From Patiria miniata (Eukaryota > Echinodermata > Asteroidea > Valvatida > Asterinidae), in the NCBI RefSeq assembly GCF_015706575.1, contig NW_024037050.1, forward strand, positions 2,914,001 through 2,978,000: a stretch of 64,000 nt of DNA, given 5' to 3'. The notes under the pieces were generated by a model. The model worked only from the letters and a program-made list of their open reading frames with translations, was not told where the DNA came from and made no database searches. Positions 48,144 to 59,820 of the stretch are shown here, piece by piece. Both the position numbers and the translations under genes were made by a program. Position 1 is the stretch's first letter, and each line of letters opens with the position of its first letter.

Positions 48144-49998
48144 ATGGGAGTTTGAGTGGGGGGGGGGGGAGGGGAGGGAGGGAGGGGAGGGGAGTGGGGG
48201 GGGGGGTAGAGTAGGGGATAGTTGCACAGGGGTAGCACCAAGGAAAAAGTGGGAGACAGGGGGTCATGTTAATCCATCTACATCTGAAGGTACACTCGCT
48301 CGCTGCCCTTAAATTCAGAATTGTTAAATGGTGAAAAAGGGTACTCATGTAAGCTAAAAGTTCTGCAGAGATTACGTGGCAAATTTTAACTTTGTCAGTA
48401 AACAGGGATGCATCATCATTAATTGACGGGACACAATTCAATGGTTGTCCTCTCAACAGCGGCGTAAACCTCTAGGGGGCACCTGAGGTTGAACAATTTT
48501 TTCTAGGGGGGCACTGAAGGCAACTGATATTCTGAGCAATTCAAGATTTTCAAGACCCCCCCCTAGTTATGCCACATACTTCTCAAGTCAGGAAAATACA
48601 ATGGCATCAATATTATCAGAGCTAGAAATGAAGTAAAATAAAGCACTAAGTATTGAACATAGTGGAGAATCGTTTCAACCTAAGAAAAAGATAAAAACGA
48701 CAAAAGTCTTGGGACCAAGACAATACTTGGAGGTCAAATCCCTTTTCTCCAAGCATAACGGACAGTAGAAAAAGGGGAACAAAAGCATCATACAGGCATT
48801 AAAAACATCCTGACCAGCCTTGCCTGTGGGCACAGAGCACGGTCGCCCCACTCTCTTCTTCGCTCTCTCTCTTATTTTCTGTCTTGTCCTTGATGTCATC
48901 CCAGATCGGAGCAGAGTCTGTCAGACTTGGGGACAGGGTGCATCCCAGCATGAAATCAGCTTTCTAGCTCACAAAAGGCTGCCACTGAAATCCCATTAGG
49001 CTATGACAAGTAAAGTTTGTTTGTGCCAAATCACAACAAGCTATATTTCTTTCTTTCTCCTTTCCGTCTTCTTTTGGAAGTTGGTTCTTTTTTCCCTCCC
49101 TTTTGGGGGGGGGGGGGGGGGAGAGGAAGAGGGGATTCATGCTTTCTTAGATTTTTCAGACTGTAGATGAACCACATTCAGAGCACATATTTAGCCTTTT
49201 ATTAAAGAACTATGCTTGGGTAGGACAAGTAAAGTTTGTTTGTTCCCAATCACAATGACTTATATTTTTTTTCTTTATTTGTTTTCTCTTGATTCGGACT
49301 TCTCCTCTTTTCTAGCAAAGCTAAAAACTGTAAGGGTGCAGATTAGCTGTTTCTTCCCTACTTTCAATCGCCAAAAACAAAAAAGTTGATCTCTGGTCCG
49401 CGCGCGGGTCGACTTTTATCATGCGCATCAATTTTTTTTTTATGGAGGGCACCAAGGCAAGTGATGGAGGACACCAAGGTATATGAGGACACAAAAAGGC
49501 AAAAAAGTATCCTTCTTGTCTGTACAATCCATGCTTAAAAATAAAAAAAGGCTGAAAAAAAAAAACCCGCATCGCCACATCAATTCCGGAACTTTGGTCT
49601 GATCAGAGACCGACTATTTTTAGTGTGTGGCCTAATACTGAATAGTGTAGAAATACCCCATAACCAAGCTGGCTTTGTCCGAATGTTGTGCACAGGAGGA
49701 TATTATTACAAGAATATTTGTTTGGGTGAAACATTGTGAAAACATTTACAAGGGCCTACATTACCTACCATTTACTCTTTCAGGGTAAAAATGGAAGACA
49801 ATTTAATACAAATTCCTATTACAACACAGAGCTAGAGCATTGTATATTTTGAAAAAGAAATCGTCCTTTTCCACATAACCTTGACAAGCAGCTGATGAAT
49901 GTGAGAAAGCTGTCATTTGTATGCCAACATAGTCATTACCATTGCAAATCTACTAAGAGTGCATGGGCTGAACGGATTTTATTTACCACATGAGGTTG
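48144..49998. other. gene-free; poly-G tracts at 48,158-48,212 and 49,104-49,124
   Basis: GGGGAGG-type simple sequence and AT-rich DNA. 'GACAAGTAAAGTTTGTTTGT' recurs at about 49,003 and 49,223 with following CAATCACAA, a local direct repeat of about 220-bp spacing. No coding signal is seen. Confidence 0.35.
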
Positions 49999-52173
49999 AG
50001 CACCTTAACTTTTAACAGCGACAATTTCAAAATGTGAGCATTGCAGGCGCTGACATAGGCATTCATCTCTACACCTTACACCCATGTCAGAAACCCCATC
50101 TTTTATCAAGCGCTAGAGTCTGAAAATGAATCCTGAAGTAGCAAGGAACATTCAAACAAGTCACTTTGATAATCTCCTACCAGTCTTCCAAAAAAAGAGC
50201 AGAGTTTTGGTGGATATCAAGTAAAATAAGTTCCCTGAGTGAGAACAAACCATATTCTCTTGAGTGGTCCAAAAAAAAAAAAAAAAAAAACACCCTCTGG
50301 GCTTCTACACAAGTTTTATTGAAAAGCATTCTTCCATGAGAAAATTAAAAAAAAAAAAAAAAGAAGAAAAAGAAAACGAAAGGAGAAGAGAAACAAATTC
50401 AGGAATGGAAGGACAGTGATATTAAAAAGAACCATTAAGGACAAAAAACACAACCTGAGGATTTTTCTTTTTACAGTTGAGGGAGAAAGAGAAAATAAAA
50501 GGTCCCTGTAAGGTGCAAAGAAAAGGGAGATTAAGGAAATCATTACTTTGATTTGCTCACTGATGCAAGCTGTTGCAGAGGATACAGAGAGGGAGAGGTC
50601 TTTTGAAATGAATCTATGTGGAGGTAGCGAGACAGAAATAATGCAGTGAGTGAGATTCAGAGAGGAAAGAAAACAATTTTTCATCATTTACCTGTAAACC
50701 TTTACATTGTGCAGGCCATTTACTCAAGTGCAAATGGTTTTCAGTAAAAGCGTTTGCTTAATTTTTATTCATACACAGATGGCAGTAAATGTTTGAAAAT
50801 TGGTAGCAAATGCAAATGCCAGTTTTATGAATATGAACATGGCATATCATTTGTACTTTATATGAACTTTGTTGAGTGGTCGGGCACAACCCAACCACTC
50901 TTTGGAGTTGTTACGATTAATCTTTCTTTCTTTCTTTCTATTTTCCGTACAGCACGTTTCTGCGGGTTTTCTCCTAAACGGTTTATGATAGGAACTTGTA
51001 ACTTCCAATATATATCGACTCATCCTAAGTGGTGCTTATTACTCTGACGTCATTATGATGTCATCGGGTGTCAAAATAAAAGCGATTTTCATTTAAAAAA
51101 ATGACGATCTTCTTATACCTATAACCCTTGAACAAAATGATCAATTATGTTGAATTATGTTATACCTATAACTCTTGAACAAAATAATCAAGTTGTTTAT
51201 CATTTTACCTGTAAACCTTTACATTGTGCAGGCCGTTTACTCAAGAGCAAATGGTTTTCAGTATTAAAAGCGTTTGCTTAATTTTTTATTCATACACAGA
51301 TGGCAGTAAATGTTTAAAATTGGTAGCAAATGCAACTGCCAGTTTTTATGAATACAAACATGGTATCATTGTTGTATAATCCCTTTAATTTTACATTTTA
51401 CAACAATGGAGGGAGTCATTTTTTTTAACACACGCACTTAATTTTTATTCATACAGATGGCAGTAAACGTTTAAAAATTGGTAGCAAATGCAACTGCCAG
51501 ATTTTATGAATACGAACATGGTACATCACTTGTACTTTGTATGAACTTTGTTAATATTAATTTTTTGCAAATTAACATTAATAAATGCAGTTATTTTTTT
51601 AGCACCTTAGCTTTTGGCAGCAACAATTTCAAAATGTGAGCATACAGTCGCTGACAGACGCATGCATCTGTACACCAGAAACCCTATGTTTTATCAAGCT
51701 CTTTGAAGAAAAAAAAGAGCAGAGTTTTGGTGGATATCGAGTAAAATAAGTTCCCTGAATGAGAACAAACCATATTCTCCTGGAGTGGTCCCCCCAAAAA
51801 AAACCTCTGGGCTTCTACACAAGTTTTATTGAAAAGCATTCCTCCTGGTGAAAATCCAAAAAAAAAAAAAAAAAAGAGAGAGAGAGAAGAGAAACAAATC
51901 AGGAATGGAAGGACAGTGATATTAAAAAGAACCATTAAGGGACAAAAACACAACCTGAGGATTTTTCTTTCACAGTTGAGGGAGAAAGAGAAAATAAAAG
52001 GTCCCCTGTATGTGCAAAGAAAAGGGAGATTAAGGAAATCATTACTTTGATTTGCTCACTGATGCAAGCTGTTGCAGAGGATACAGAGAGGGAGCGGTCT
52101 TTTGAAATGAATCTGTGTGGAGGTAGCGAGACAGAAATAATGCAGTAAGTGAGATTCGGATTGGAAAGGAAAC
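49999..52173 (+). repeat. local repeat cluster: long direct repeat (D1/D2) enclosing three hairpin-bearing repeats (E1-E3)
   Basis: D1 (about 49,999-50,673) and D2 (about 51,601-52,173) are long, clearly homologous direct copies from AGCACCTTA to ATGCAGTRAGTGAGATTC. D1 keeps about 90 bp lost from D2. Between them E1 (about 50,683-50,870), E2 (about 51,199-51,366) and E3 (about 51,439-51,556) share TTATTCATACACAGATGGCA, GGTAGCAAATGCAACTGCCA and TTTTATGAATACGAACATGG. E copies hold an imperfect stem pairing TATTCATA..TGGCAGT with ACTGCCA..TATGAATA. A separate 27-bp hairpin (GAGTGGT...ACCACTC) lies at 50,874-50,900. Confidence 0.75.
51370..51438. mobile_element. Kolobok/T2-like MITE end remnant with flank shared with copy 7
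   Basis: GTTGTATAATCCCTTTAA resembles the MITE right terminus plus its TTAA. The next about 55 bp (TTTTACATTTTACAACAATG, then GAGGGAGTCATTTTTTT) match the sequence directly after MITE copy 7 at 56,392-56,447. Confidence 0.55.
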
Positions 52174-52255
52174 AACTAAAATTACTTTTAAAAATAGTAC
52201 ATGAAATTTACTAACCACAGAGCAACAGGTTGTTGCAGCTTTTCTTGACTGTAAA

Positions 52256-52813
52256 GGGGCCATGTAATGTAAGTATTTTTAAAGCAATCTTTGGAAATGC
52301 ATTTAACCTTATTTTCAATTTTCAATTTTTCATTTCCAAGTGCATTTTTGTGGCTTTTTTGTTTTTTATGCTAATACAATGTGCATATTCATGAGCAAAA
52401 GTGTGATGTCATTTCAGGCAAAATCCTCAATGTTACAGCTATTTCAGCACAACAATTTGCCACAATTTTGGATATTTTGCTATCGTAAATTTTCTTTTCT
52501 TTGGTGATTTGTTGTTTCAGTACATGAAATTAGGCCGATAAGCAAAGTTTTCCCACAAATGTTTTCAATGAGCAACTTTTAGCTTCGCAATTTTAACAGA
52601 AAACCCCCAAACTGAACAGTGTCTCCTTGAAAAGACATCACAGCAACAGCACCCTCATTTGGCAAGGAAAGCAAGCATGGAAAATTTGCAAGGTTTAAAA
52701 AAGTGCGCTTTTCAATAAACATTAACCAAAAAGGGATGTCAAATAGTTTTATACATTTAATAGGAGTAGAAAGTTGCACAAAATATGAGCCCAAGTAAAA
52801 TTCATATGGCCCT
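52256..52813. mobile_element. second TTAA-type MITE, terminus AGGGGCCATRT (about 558 bp)
   Basis: The left end GTAAAGGGGCCATGTAATGT (52,251-52,270) is matched inverted by AATTCATATGGCCCTTTAAT at the right (TTAA at 52,814-52,817). It resembles the T2-type terminus but has different internal sequence from the seven-copy family, so it is a separate family. No transposase is visible. Confidence 0.6.
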
Positions 52814-52819
52814 TTAATG

Positions 52820-53846
52820 TCTGACAAGTTACCTTCTAAAATTAGCTGTTGTTACACTAAAACAGTAAATTGTAACTGAAATCTAAAAATATGTTGGGGT
52901 GACACAAAGCAACTTCTAGAAGCATATACCCCTGACAGTCACTTCATGATGGGCAGGGCATTCCGTCAGAAAGATGAGTCCCCACCGGTTCTTTTTAGAA
53001 CCGCACAAACTCACAAAGTGATTTCATGTCACATGGTACAAACTTTGTTTGTCCTGCTTTGCTTGTGGTACTGGGTCATGCTGATTGGCTTGCTAAGTGT
53101 ACTTGGGAACTGAAGGTAATTGTTATGCAAATGAGTCTTAAATATTGGTCAGCATTTCTCAGTTTGCTTGCAAGAATCACAATGCAGCATCTGAATTCCA
53201 AGCGGACTACAAACGGAAAATTCCAAAAATGCTTCTTCAGACACATCTTTGGAAATTGCCTTCTATTATTGTTTTCTTCTAAATGACAGCATGCCAGGAA
53301 GAATAATTTTACAGGGAGTTTAGTGCCATTACTATCTTAAAACCAAGTACGATTTTCAACAGTAATTTGTCAGCTACTTTTGGATTATAGCTGCAAATGA
53401 TATACTCATACCTTGACATTCCCAATATGACAAAGACTTAAATTTTACATTAAACAATAATGATTAACACTTGGCAACTGCTAAACGCAGGAAAAAGAAC
53501 AAAGACACCGCTTTAACCTGAAAATATCCAAGAAGACATTGCTCAAAATCCAGCTCTCCCCCAACAAATAACTGGAGACAAGGGCAGCCAGGGACAGGCA
53601 ATAACAAGATTTGAAAACCATCCTCCAGCCCCAAAGTGCACAGGATAAAAAAAAAAAGAAAATTACAAGAGAAACAAAATAACCGCGACTTCCAATCCAT
53701 TTCTCTGTCATTTCATATTCAACAATCACTCAGTAACTTCTAATTTCCTAATCTGTGTATGCCTGGCGGTGTGGCTGTACCTTCACTCAAATTTTCTTCA
53801 AACCCCCCCTCCCGCCACGATTTTTCTTGAGTAACGACTCTAGGTT

Positions 53847-53882
<36 letters not shown>

Positions 53883-54535
53883 AGGGACAAGAAAAAAAAT
53901 GATCTTTCAAATAACAGGGCCATCAATTCCGGCCATAAAAGTGCAGATATAGCTCTCGGTGCTTGATGACACCTATAATTATGCGGCTATACGACTGTAT
54001 TGTTTACCTTATCGCCGTTATAAACTATGGCTGGGGGGAAATTAATTTTACCCGCCTCACGTTTCAATATCATAAATTGTCTCTCTGGCGCAGACCCTGC
54101 ACGTCATTGCCACTGCCGGCTTTCATAAAGACACAGGTGTCATATATCAGTAAAAGAATATAAAAAAAAAGAAAAAAAAAGATACATCAATGGAAAAGGC
54201 ATATAATCTGACCTCGGATGTCGGAAGTTTATTGCAAAGACATAACACTCATAAATCTTGATCGGTTTATTAATATCAGATTCAAAGGATCTCCTCCCCC
54301 CCCCCCCATGAAGTACAAACAACTTATTAACTGCACATGAACACTGTGCTATGTAGGAACATTTCAGTGAGAGATGCATGAATGTCAAATGCTCCATTCT
54401 AAACTACATCTAAATCTCAACAATCCAGTATTATACAAACTAGGGGTGAGATTGGGGGAAAATGAAAGTCCAAGCACATTTGGCAGAGCCCCAGAGCAAC
54501 ACAAGGCCTATCTACAGTATGTACATGTATTTGCC
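52820..54535. other. gene-free; (GA)n microsatellite at 53,849-53,877
   Basis: About 14 GA units near 53,849-53,877 and a C run at about 54,296-54,307. An octamer-like TTATGCAAATGAG lies at about 53,123. No gene is supported. Confidence 0.4.
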
Positions 54536-54539
54536 TTAA

Positions 54540-55069
54540 AGAAAAAATACAACATTTGCAAACATCGAAAAATAAACTACCAAGTTGTTACGAAATACCT
54601 TACTAGGATGTTGGTAAATGACAGTCTAAAGCATCCTGTAAAATTATGGCACTTGCTGGTGTGAAGTCATTTTCAAGAAAAATTGTACTTTTGTATACAT
54701 TTCCAACGGTGGTCGGCCGACCAACGTTGGAAAAACCTAACTATTTTTCAACTTCTGCTCCAAATTTACCAATTTTTTTTTTCAGTCCAAATTTTGTTTG
54801 CTATTGGTTCCATGTTAATGAACGGGTGCAGGTCAGCTAGACTGTTCCCTTACCTTACAATTTTCCGGCAGTTTTGATCCATTTCATCTTTAGTGGATTC
54901 AGGGAACCAGACTACTTGAACATTTTACTTTTTCTTGTTTTTTCCAGCATTTTCGAACACAAAACTTCAAACATATCAGTGTAACAATATTTGATCTATA
55001 ATACTAACCCCCCAAATTGTTCATTTTGAAAATTACAGCAAAAGCCAATGATGTACATGTACATTCCCT
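54540..55069 (-). mobile_element. Kolobok/T2-like MITE, copy 6, reverse orientation (530 bp)
   Basis: TTAA lies at 54,536-54,539 and 55,070-55,073. The reverse complement matches the copy 2/3 subfamily (CCAATGATGTACATG at the right end). The central palindrome is GGTGGTCGGCCGACCAAC near 54,707. Confidence 0.85.
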
Positions 55070-55073
55070 TTAA

Positions 55074-55868
55074 AAGGCACTTCTAAAATCTGCTCATTGC
55101 AATAGTCTCATGTAAATTTTTGACCCAAATGTAAAAAAAAAAAAACAGTAATGAACATTTCTCATTTAGGCTTGCTTGAAATCCACAAATCTAGACAAAA
55201 TCTGGAAAAATCTCATCCCTAATAATATAGCAGAAGTAAAAGGAAAATGTAAGTTGCAGATAAGAGGAGTAAATAAAATGTAACACAATGGGTAAACATA
55301 TTCTTCAATAACACTTGTAACACTATGTACACTATCTGGGCATTACATGACAAGGAAAACAACTATTTGTCGAAACTCCAAGTATTCATACAGAAACAAT
55401 GGCATTATTTTTTCTCTGGCAGTACTGAGTACTAAGAATATTTGGAATAGTTCTGACAATGCTTGTAACAGAGAAAATAACTACTGAATATGAAAAAAAA
55501 ACCAAATACAATCACAATTTCAATCAACTTTGCCTGTTATCAGAATCAATATTAACAACATACACATTATGTTTTTTAGAACGGGGACAATATTTCAGCT
55601 TTGCTTTGGTGTATTTATGGCATGTTTATGACACAAGCAGCTACTGCAGAAGCCACTATTAAATCATGTATACCACCCATCAACTGCTGCGTGTAATTAT
55701 TTCCTATCAAAAGGAGATACATGTATAGGTAAACTGTGTTGATACATGTACATCCAGCAATTACATTGTAACTGTTATATTTAAGCAGATCATATTGGAC
55801 ACTACTGGCATGTATACAGTAACAATCCACCTGGATCACGCATTTCTGTTGATTACAGGCCAATTTTG
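55074..55868. other. gene-free, nothing recognised
   Basis: AT-rich spacer between two MITE copies. Confidence 0.4.
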
Positions 55869-55872
55869 TTAA

Positions 55873-56391
55873 AGGTAATACACAACTTTTGCAAACGTTA
55901 AAAACAAAACTACCAAATTATTATGAAATGCTTTACTTGACTGCAAGTGTCTCAGTCAAGCATCCTGTGAAATCATGGCACATAGTGTGCTGCCAAGAAA
56001 AGTGGATTTTTTGTATCAAATTCCAACGATGGTCGACCGACCATCGTTGGGGCAAATACTGACTTTTTTCAAATACTGCCCCCAATTTTACCAAATTTAG
56101 TTAGTCCAAATTTTGTTTGCAATTGGTTACAGTACATCCATATCCGTGGATGGGTGCAAGCCAGCTAGTCTGGTTCCCTGACCTGACAATTCCCTGACGT
56201 CTATAAATTGCTCTGTTTCGTCTGAAGCGGGGTCAGGGAACCACAACCAGACTACAAAAACAGCAATTATTATTCTTGGTTTTTCCAGCATCTATGAATA
56301 CAAAACCAGGTCAGTATTTGCTATAAAATACTAACCCCCAAGTTCATCCATTTGTGAAAATTACAGTAAAAGCAGATGTCGTATATTCCCT
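55873..56391 (-). mobile_element. Kolobok/T2-like MITE, copy 7, reverse orientation (519 bp)
   Basis: TTAA lies at 55,869-55,872 on the left. The right side reads CCCTTCAA, an altered TTAA. The inner pair GTCTGGTTCCCTGACC / GGTCAGGGAACCA is intact, and the central palindrome is GATGGTCGACCGACCATC near 56,028. It is the same subfamily as copies 1, 4 and 5. Confidence 0.85.
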
Positions 56392-56449
56392 TCAATTTTT
56401 ACATTTTTACAGCAATGGAGGTAGTCAGTTTTTTGAGCACATGCACTCT

Positions 56450-58188
56450 GTGTAAAGATACAAAAATTACAATTGAACAAAAATAGGAAGGGGGGGGGGG
56501 GGTGGGTGGCAACTCTTGAATTATAACAGAAAGAAATTGGAATTTCTCAAGGAACAATCATATCTAGGTTAGGTCAACTGAGTGACTGTGATTTGGAACG
56601 ACAGTTCCCGACTTTAATCTCCCAGCTATAACTTAACAAATATCAATCACGTCTAAATCCAAAAATACTCTCTCGTTCAACTGCATTTCTTTCTTTTTTT
56701 TGACGGGAAACTTACAACTGCAATATTTTCCCTCCTACTTTTCTGGGGCAGACGTAAAGAAAGAGACGCAGAGAACAAAAAATCTGAAATGAACGATTAT
56801 CGGCAATCTTACAAATGCGGCGGTTCTTCAGACCGCAACAATTTGCAGGGAATATCCTGAGGAGGTAATTATTTCACTGTGAATACCTGCAATTCTGGCT
56901 TGTACACAAATATTAAAATCTCAGTTTACCTGGGTTTTATGACCAGTCAAAATGTCAGGAAGATAGAATTGGGTATTTTTTCTTGGCTTTCTTATTTGTT
57001 GTAATATTAATGGTCAGACATTTGGTGGGTATGGAGTTAATACCGTTTGATGAGTGGATAAAACAATTAGGAGCGACAGCCAAACTTTCAGAGGCCCTAT
57101 CAAAGTTGGGGGTGAACGACCGGTAGGACAAAGCTGCCATTTTCGCAGGTTCCCCCCCCCCCCCCTTCACAAAAAAAAAGCAGCTGCCATATTTTTGGCA
57201 TGGCATGCTGACAGAGAGGCCGAAAAATAAGAACGAGGTACTGTAAAACTACGCCACAAGTTTTGGCGCTGAAATAATTATAAAAGCCACTTAATGTCGG
57301 GCAGTTGCGGGTCAACACTCCTTAATGGAATTCCTGATCTGAAAAATTATTTTTGCAGTGGTATGGTCTCCCTAGTGAATTGGAAGCCAAGTCAGGTTAT
57401 TATTCCAGTTATTATCCATAAAAAGAAAATATTGCGGAGGTATGCTTACTATGTGAAAGGGCCATTTGGAATCTATCACTCCCGCCACACCTCAAGTGAT
57501 CCCGACATGAAATAAGGCATAAAAGGATGAAATATGCATGAACGGGAAGTCGTAAACCATCAGGCAGTCCAGCACTTTTCCCCGTCCACAATTTTTTTCT
57601 TCTTTCTTTTGCTTTTTGAATCTGTAATCTTGTGGGCGTCTTGTGCGTGGAGCTAGCTATCTCCCTGACAAAGTAGCCAGGATGATAGATTTAGATGTCA
57701 AACAACTTATGGTATAATTGATTCCCCTGGGTGACAAAAAGGTGACACGGGTCTTTGTCCACAGTGGAGGGAGGTCATAGGTCAAGGTGGACCGGTCAGA
57801 ACCGGGAACTACCACTGGCATTTACGGCCATTCCGCAGGTCATAATCTGAAGATGAATCACCCATAAATAACATAATTAACAGGGGCTGGACAATTTACA
57901 AAATTGTAGAAAAATAAACGGAGCTTGTTTTTTTTCTTCTGCCGCTCCAGGATCCAATCCAGTTCTCCCAACCTCAGCTCCGAGAGTAGACGACATACAA
58001 AAGTCACACAGATACATAGTTTATAGATATATTCCCGGCACTAACAGAACGTGATCACAACATAAATATACTTGAGGGGAGAAGCTTGTCAAATGGAAAA
58101 AAAACAAGAAATTAGCCATAAATCACAGGCACGGCAAAATGCATACTGGGCAAATAGCTCATCTATAACTGAGACAACACAGAGAGAG
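56450..58188. other. gene-free; regulatory-looking stretch ending at assembly gap
   Basis: G run at 56,490-56,503 and C run at 57,151-57,165. The part from about 56,980 to 58,080 is non-repetitive with conserved-noncoding-like texture (for example TCCCCTGGGTGACAAAAAGG and CACCCATAAATAACATAATT). No splice-flanked coding exon of TOP1 or any other gene was found. Confidence 0.3.
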
Positions 58189-58688
58189 NNNNNNNNNNNN
58201 NNNNNNNNNNNNNNNNNNNNNNNNNNNNNNNNNNNNNNNNNNNNNNNNNNNNNNNNNNNNNNNNNNNNNNNNNNNNNNNNNNNNNNNNNNNNNNNNNNNN
58301 NNNNNNNNNNNNNNNNNNNNNNNNNNNNNNNNNNNNNNNNNNNNNNNNNNNNNNNNNNNNNNNNNNNNNNNNNNNNNNNNNNNNNNNNNNNNNNNNNNNN
58401 NNNNNNNNNNNNNNNNNNNNNNNNNNNNNNNNNNNNNNNNNNNNNNNNNNNNNNNNNNNNNNNNNNNNNNNNNNNNNNNNNNNNNNNNNNNNNNNNNNNN
58501 NNNNNNNNNNNNNNNNNNNNNNNNNNNNNNNNNNNNNNNNNNNNNNNNNNNNNNNNNNNNNNNNNNNNNNNNNNNNNNNNNNNNNNNNNNNNNNNNNNNN
58601 NNNNNNNNNNNNNNNNNNNNNNNNNNNNNNNNNNNNNNNNNNNNNNNNNNNNNNNNNNNNNNNNNNNNNNNNNNNNNNNNNNNNNNNN
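58189..58688. other. assembly gap (500 N)
   Basis: Exactly 500 N, a placeholder. One or more upstream TOP1 exons could be hidden here. Open frames that cross it are meaningless. Confidence 0.99.
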
Positions 58689-59597
58689 ATTTCAGCCAGT
58701 AGCATGCAAGATGCTACCAGACTTGTGTGCTATTTTATGGCAGCTTGTTTGTCGTAAATAGTACGCGTGTGACTGAAAAATGGACTGTATTTGCCGGAGA
58801 AGTAGCGCATGGGCACTAGCTCCCCTGTTTTGTCAAGGGGAGATTTTAGATTCGGAAGACTTTGTTATGAATAGTGACTTGCAGGTAGCAGTTTGTTTTT
58901 GATAACGCCCTCTTTTGGCAGGTGATTGCATGTCAAGTATACAACAACAATGTCTTGATCCAAGACGAAGACTGGATTTGAAATTTGTTTCCCTTCTGCA
59001 GCCAGTGCCCATAGTAAAGCTATATTCAAGCCAATGCATGCATGGGAGATAAGCTTGAGATTTCTTGGGTCTGAGTGAAAAAGTTCCCTAATCTGGATTA
59101 GATTCGTCATGTTGATATCGCCCTGTACTGCTGTGGTAACTTGACCTCACTTGTCAAGGAGTGGCTGAATTACAGGGAACAAAAACCAACTCCAGTCGTG
59201 GGCCAAGACCACAGTGCCGCTTGTGCTGCGACCTCTCACCTTTGACCTTGCCGCTGTTCTCAAGTGCTTCCAATTCCCCATCTTACTTGCACATCATGTT
59301 ATGCTGAGGTCATAAGCTTTTCCTTTGCGTTGGCTTAGGCCTCTTGCATAGTCACTGGATTTCCATTTGGTTGCTTTAGGCCTCTTGCATAGCCACTGGA
59401 TTTCTTCATATGTAGCGTGAAAGATCAACCGTTTATGATCAATTCACCATTCCAACTCAAAAGTTAGGGGCAGGCCGCTTTGCTGCATGCCGTATGCACA
59501 CAAGCAAGACTCTTTGCATGTTGTTTGTCTTTTTACAGACCGAACGCAAGAAAAAATTAACTGAGCTGTTTTTTTTTTTGGTTCTCTTGATGCGCAG
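58689..59597 (+). other. probable TOP1 intron (upstream of the first visible exon)
   Basis: Lies just before the exon at 59,598 and contains its pyrimidine tract (TTTTTTTTTTTGGTTCTCTT) and acceptor. A 41-bp tandem duplication of TTAGGCCTCTTGCATAG and flanks lies at 59,335 and 59,376. No exon is recognised. Confidence 0.5.
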
Positions 59598-59820
59598 AGG
59601 AAGACTCGGTGCCGGCCAAGATCCTGGCCTACAACCGAGCCAACCGGGCCGTGGCCATCCTGTGCAACCATCAACGGGCCGCCCCCAAGACGTTTGACAA
59701 GCAGATGGAGAACCTTCAGGCTAAGATCAAGGCCAAGCATGAGGCCATCAAGAAGGCTCGGAAGGAGTTCAAGGCCATGAAGAACGAGTACAAATCCAGC
59801 CGTAACGAGAAGGTCAAAAG
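59598..59820 (+). CDS. TOP1: DNA topoisomerase I, third-last exon (catalytic His and linker)
   Basis: TOP1 is the nuclear type IB topoisomerase that relaxes supercoils through a 3'-phosphotyrosyl intermediate. This exon encodes the end of the core domain and most of the linker. It reads [14 protein letters not shown] and [14 protein letters not shown], matching animal TOP1 closely. The His of CNHQR (59,669-59,671) corresponds to human catalytic His632. The rest is a Lys/Glu-rich helix, the start of the linker coiled coil. The acceptor is a T-rich tract followed by GCGCAG, and the donor is AAAAG|GTAAGT. With the acceptor after 59,597 the exon begins in the second base of a codon (phase 1, as in vertebrates) and ends in phase 2. 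The preceding exon is not visible. A Met-initiated frame inside it (59,609) is not a true start. Confidence 0.95.

Noticed and set aside
58072-58761. Open frames spanning the second N gap.
   Set aside because: They consist almost wholly of undefined residues.
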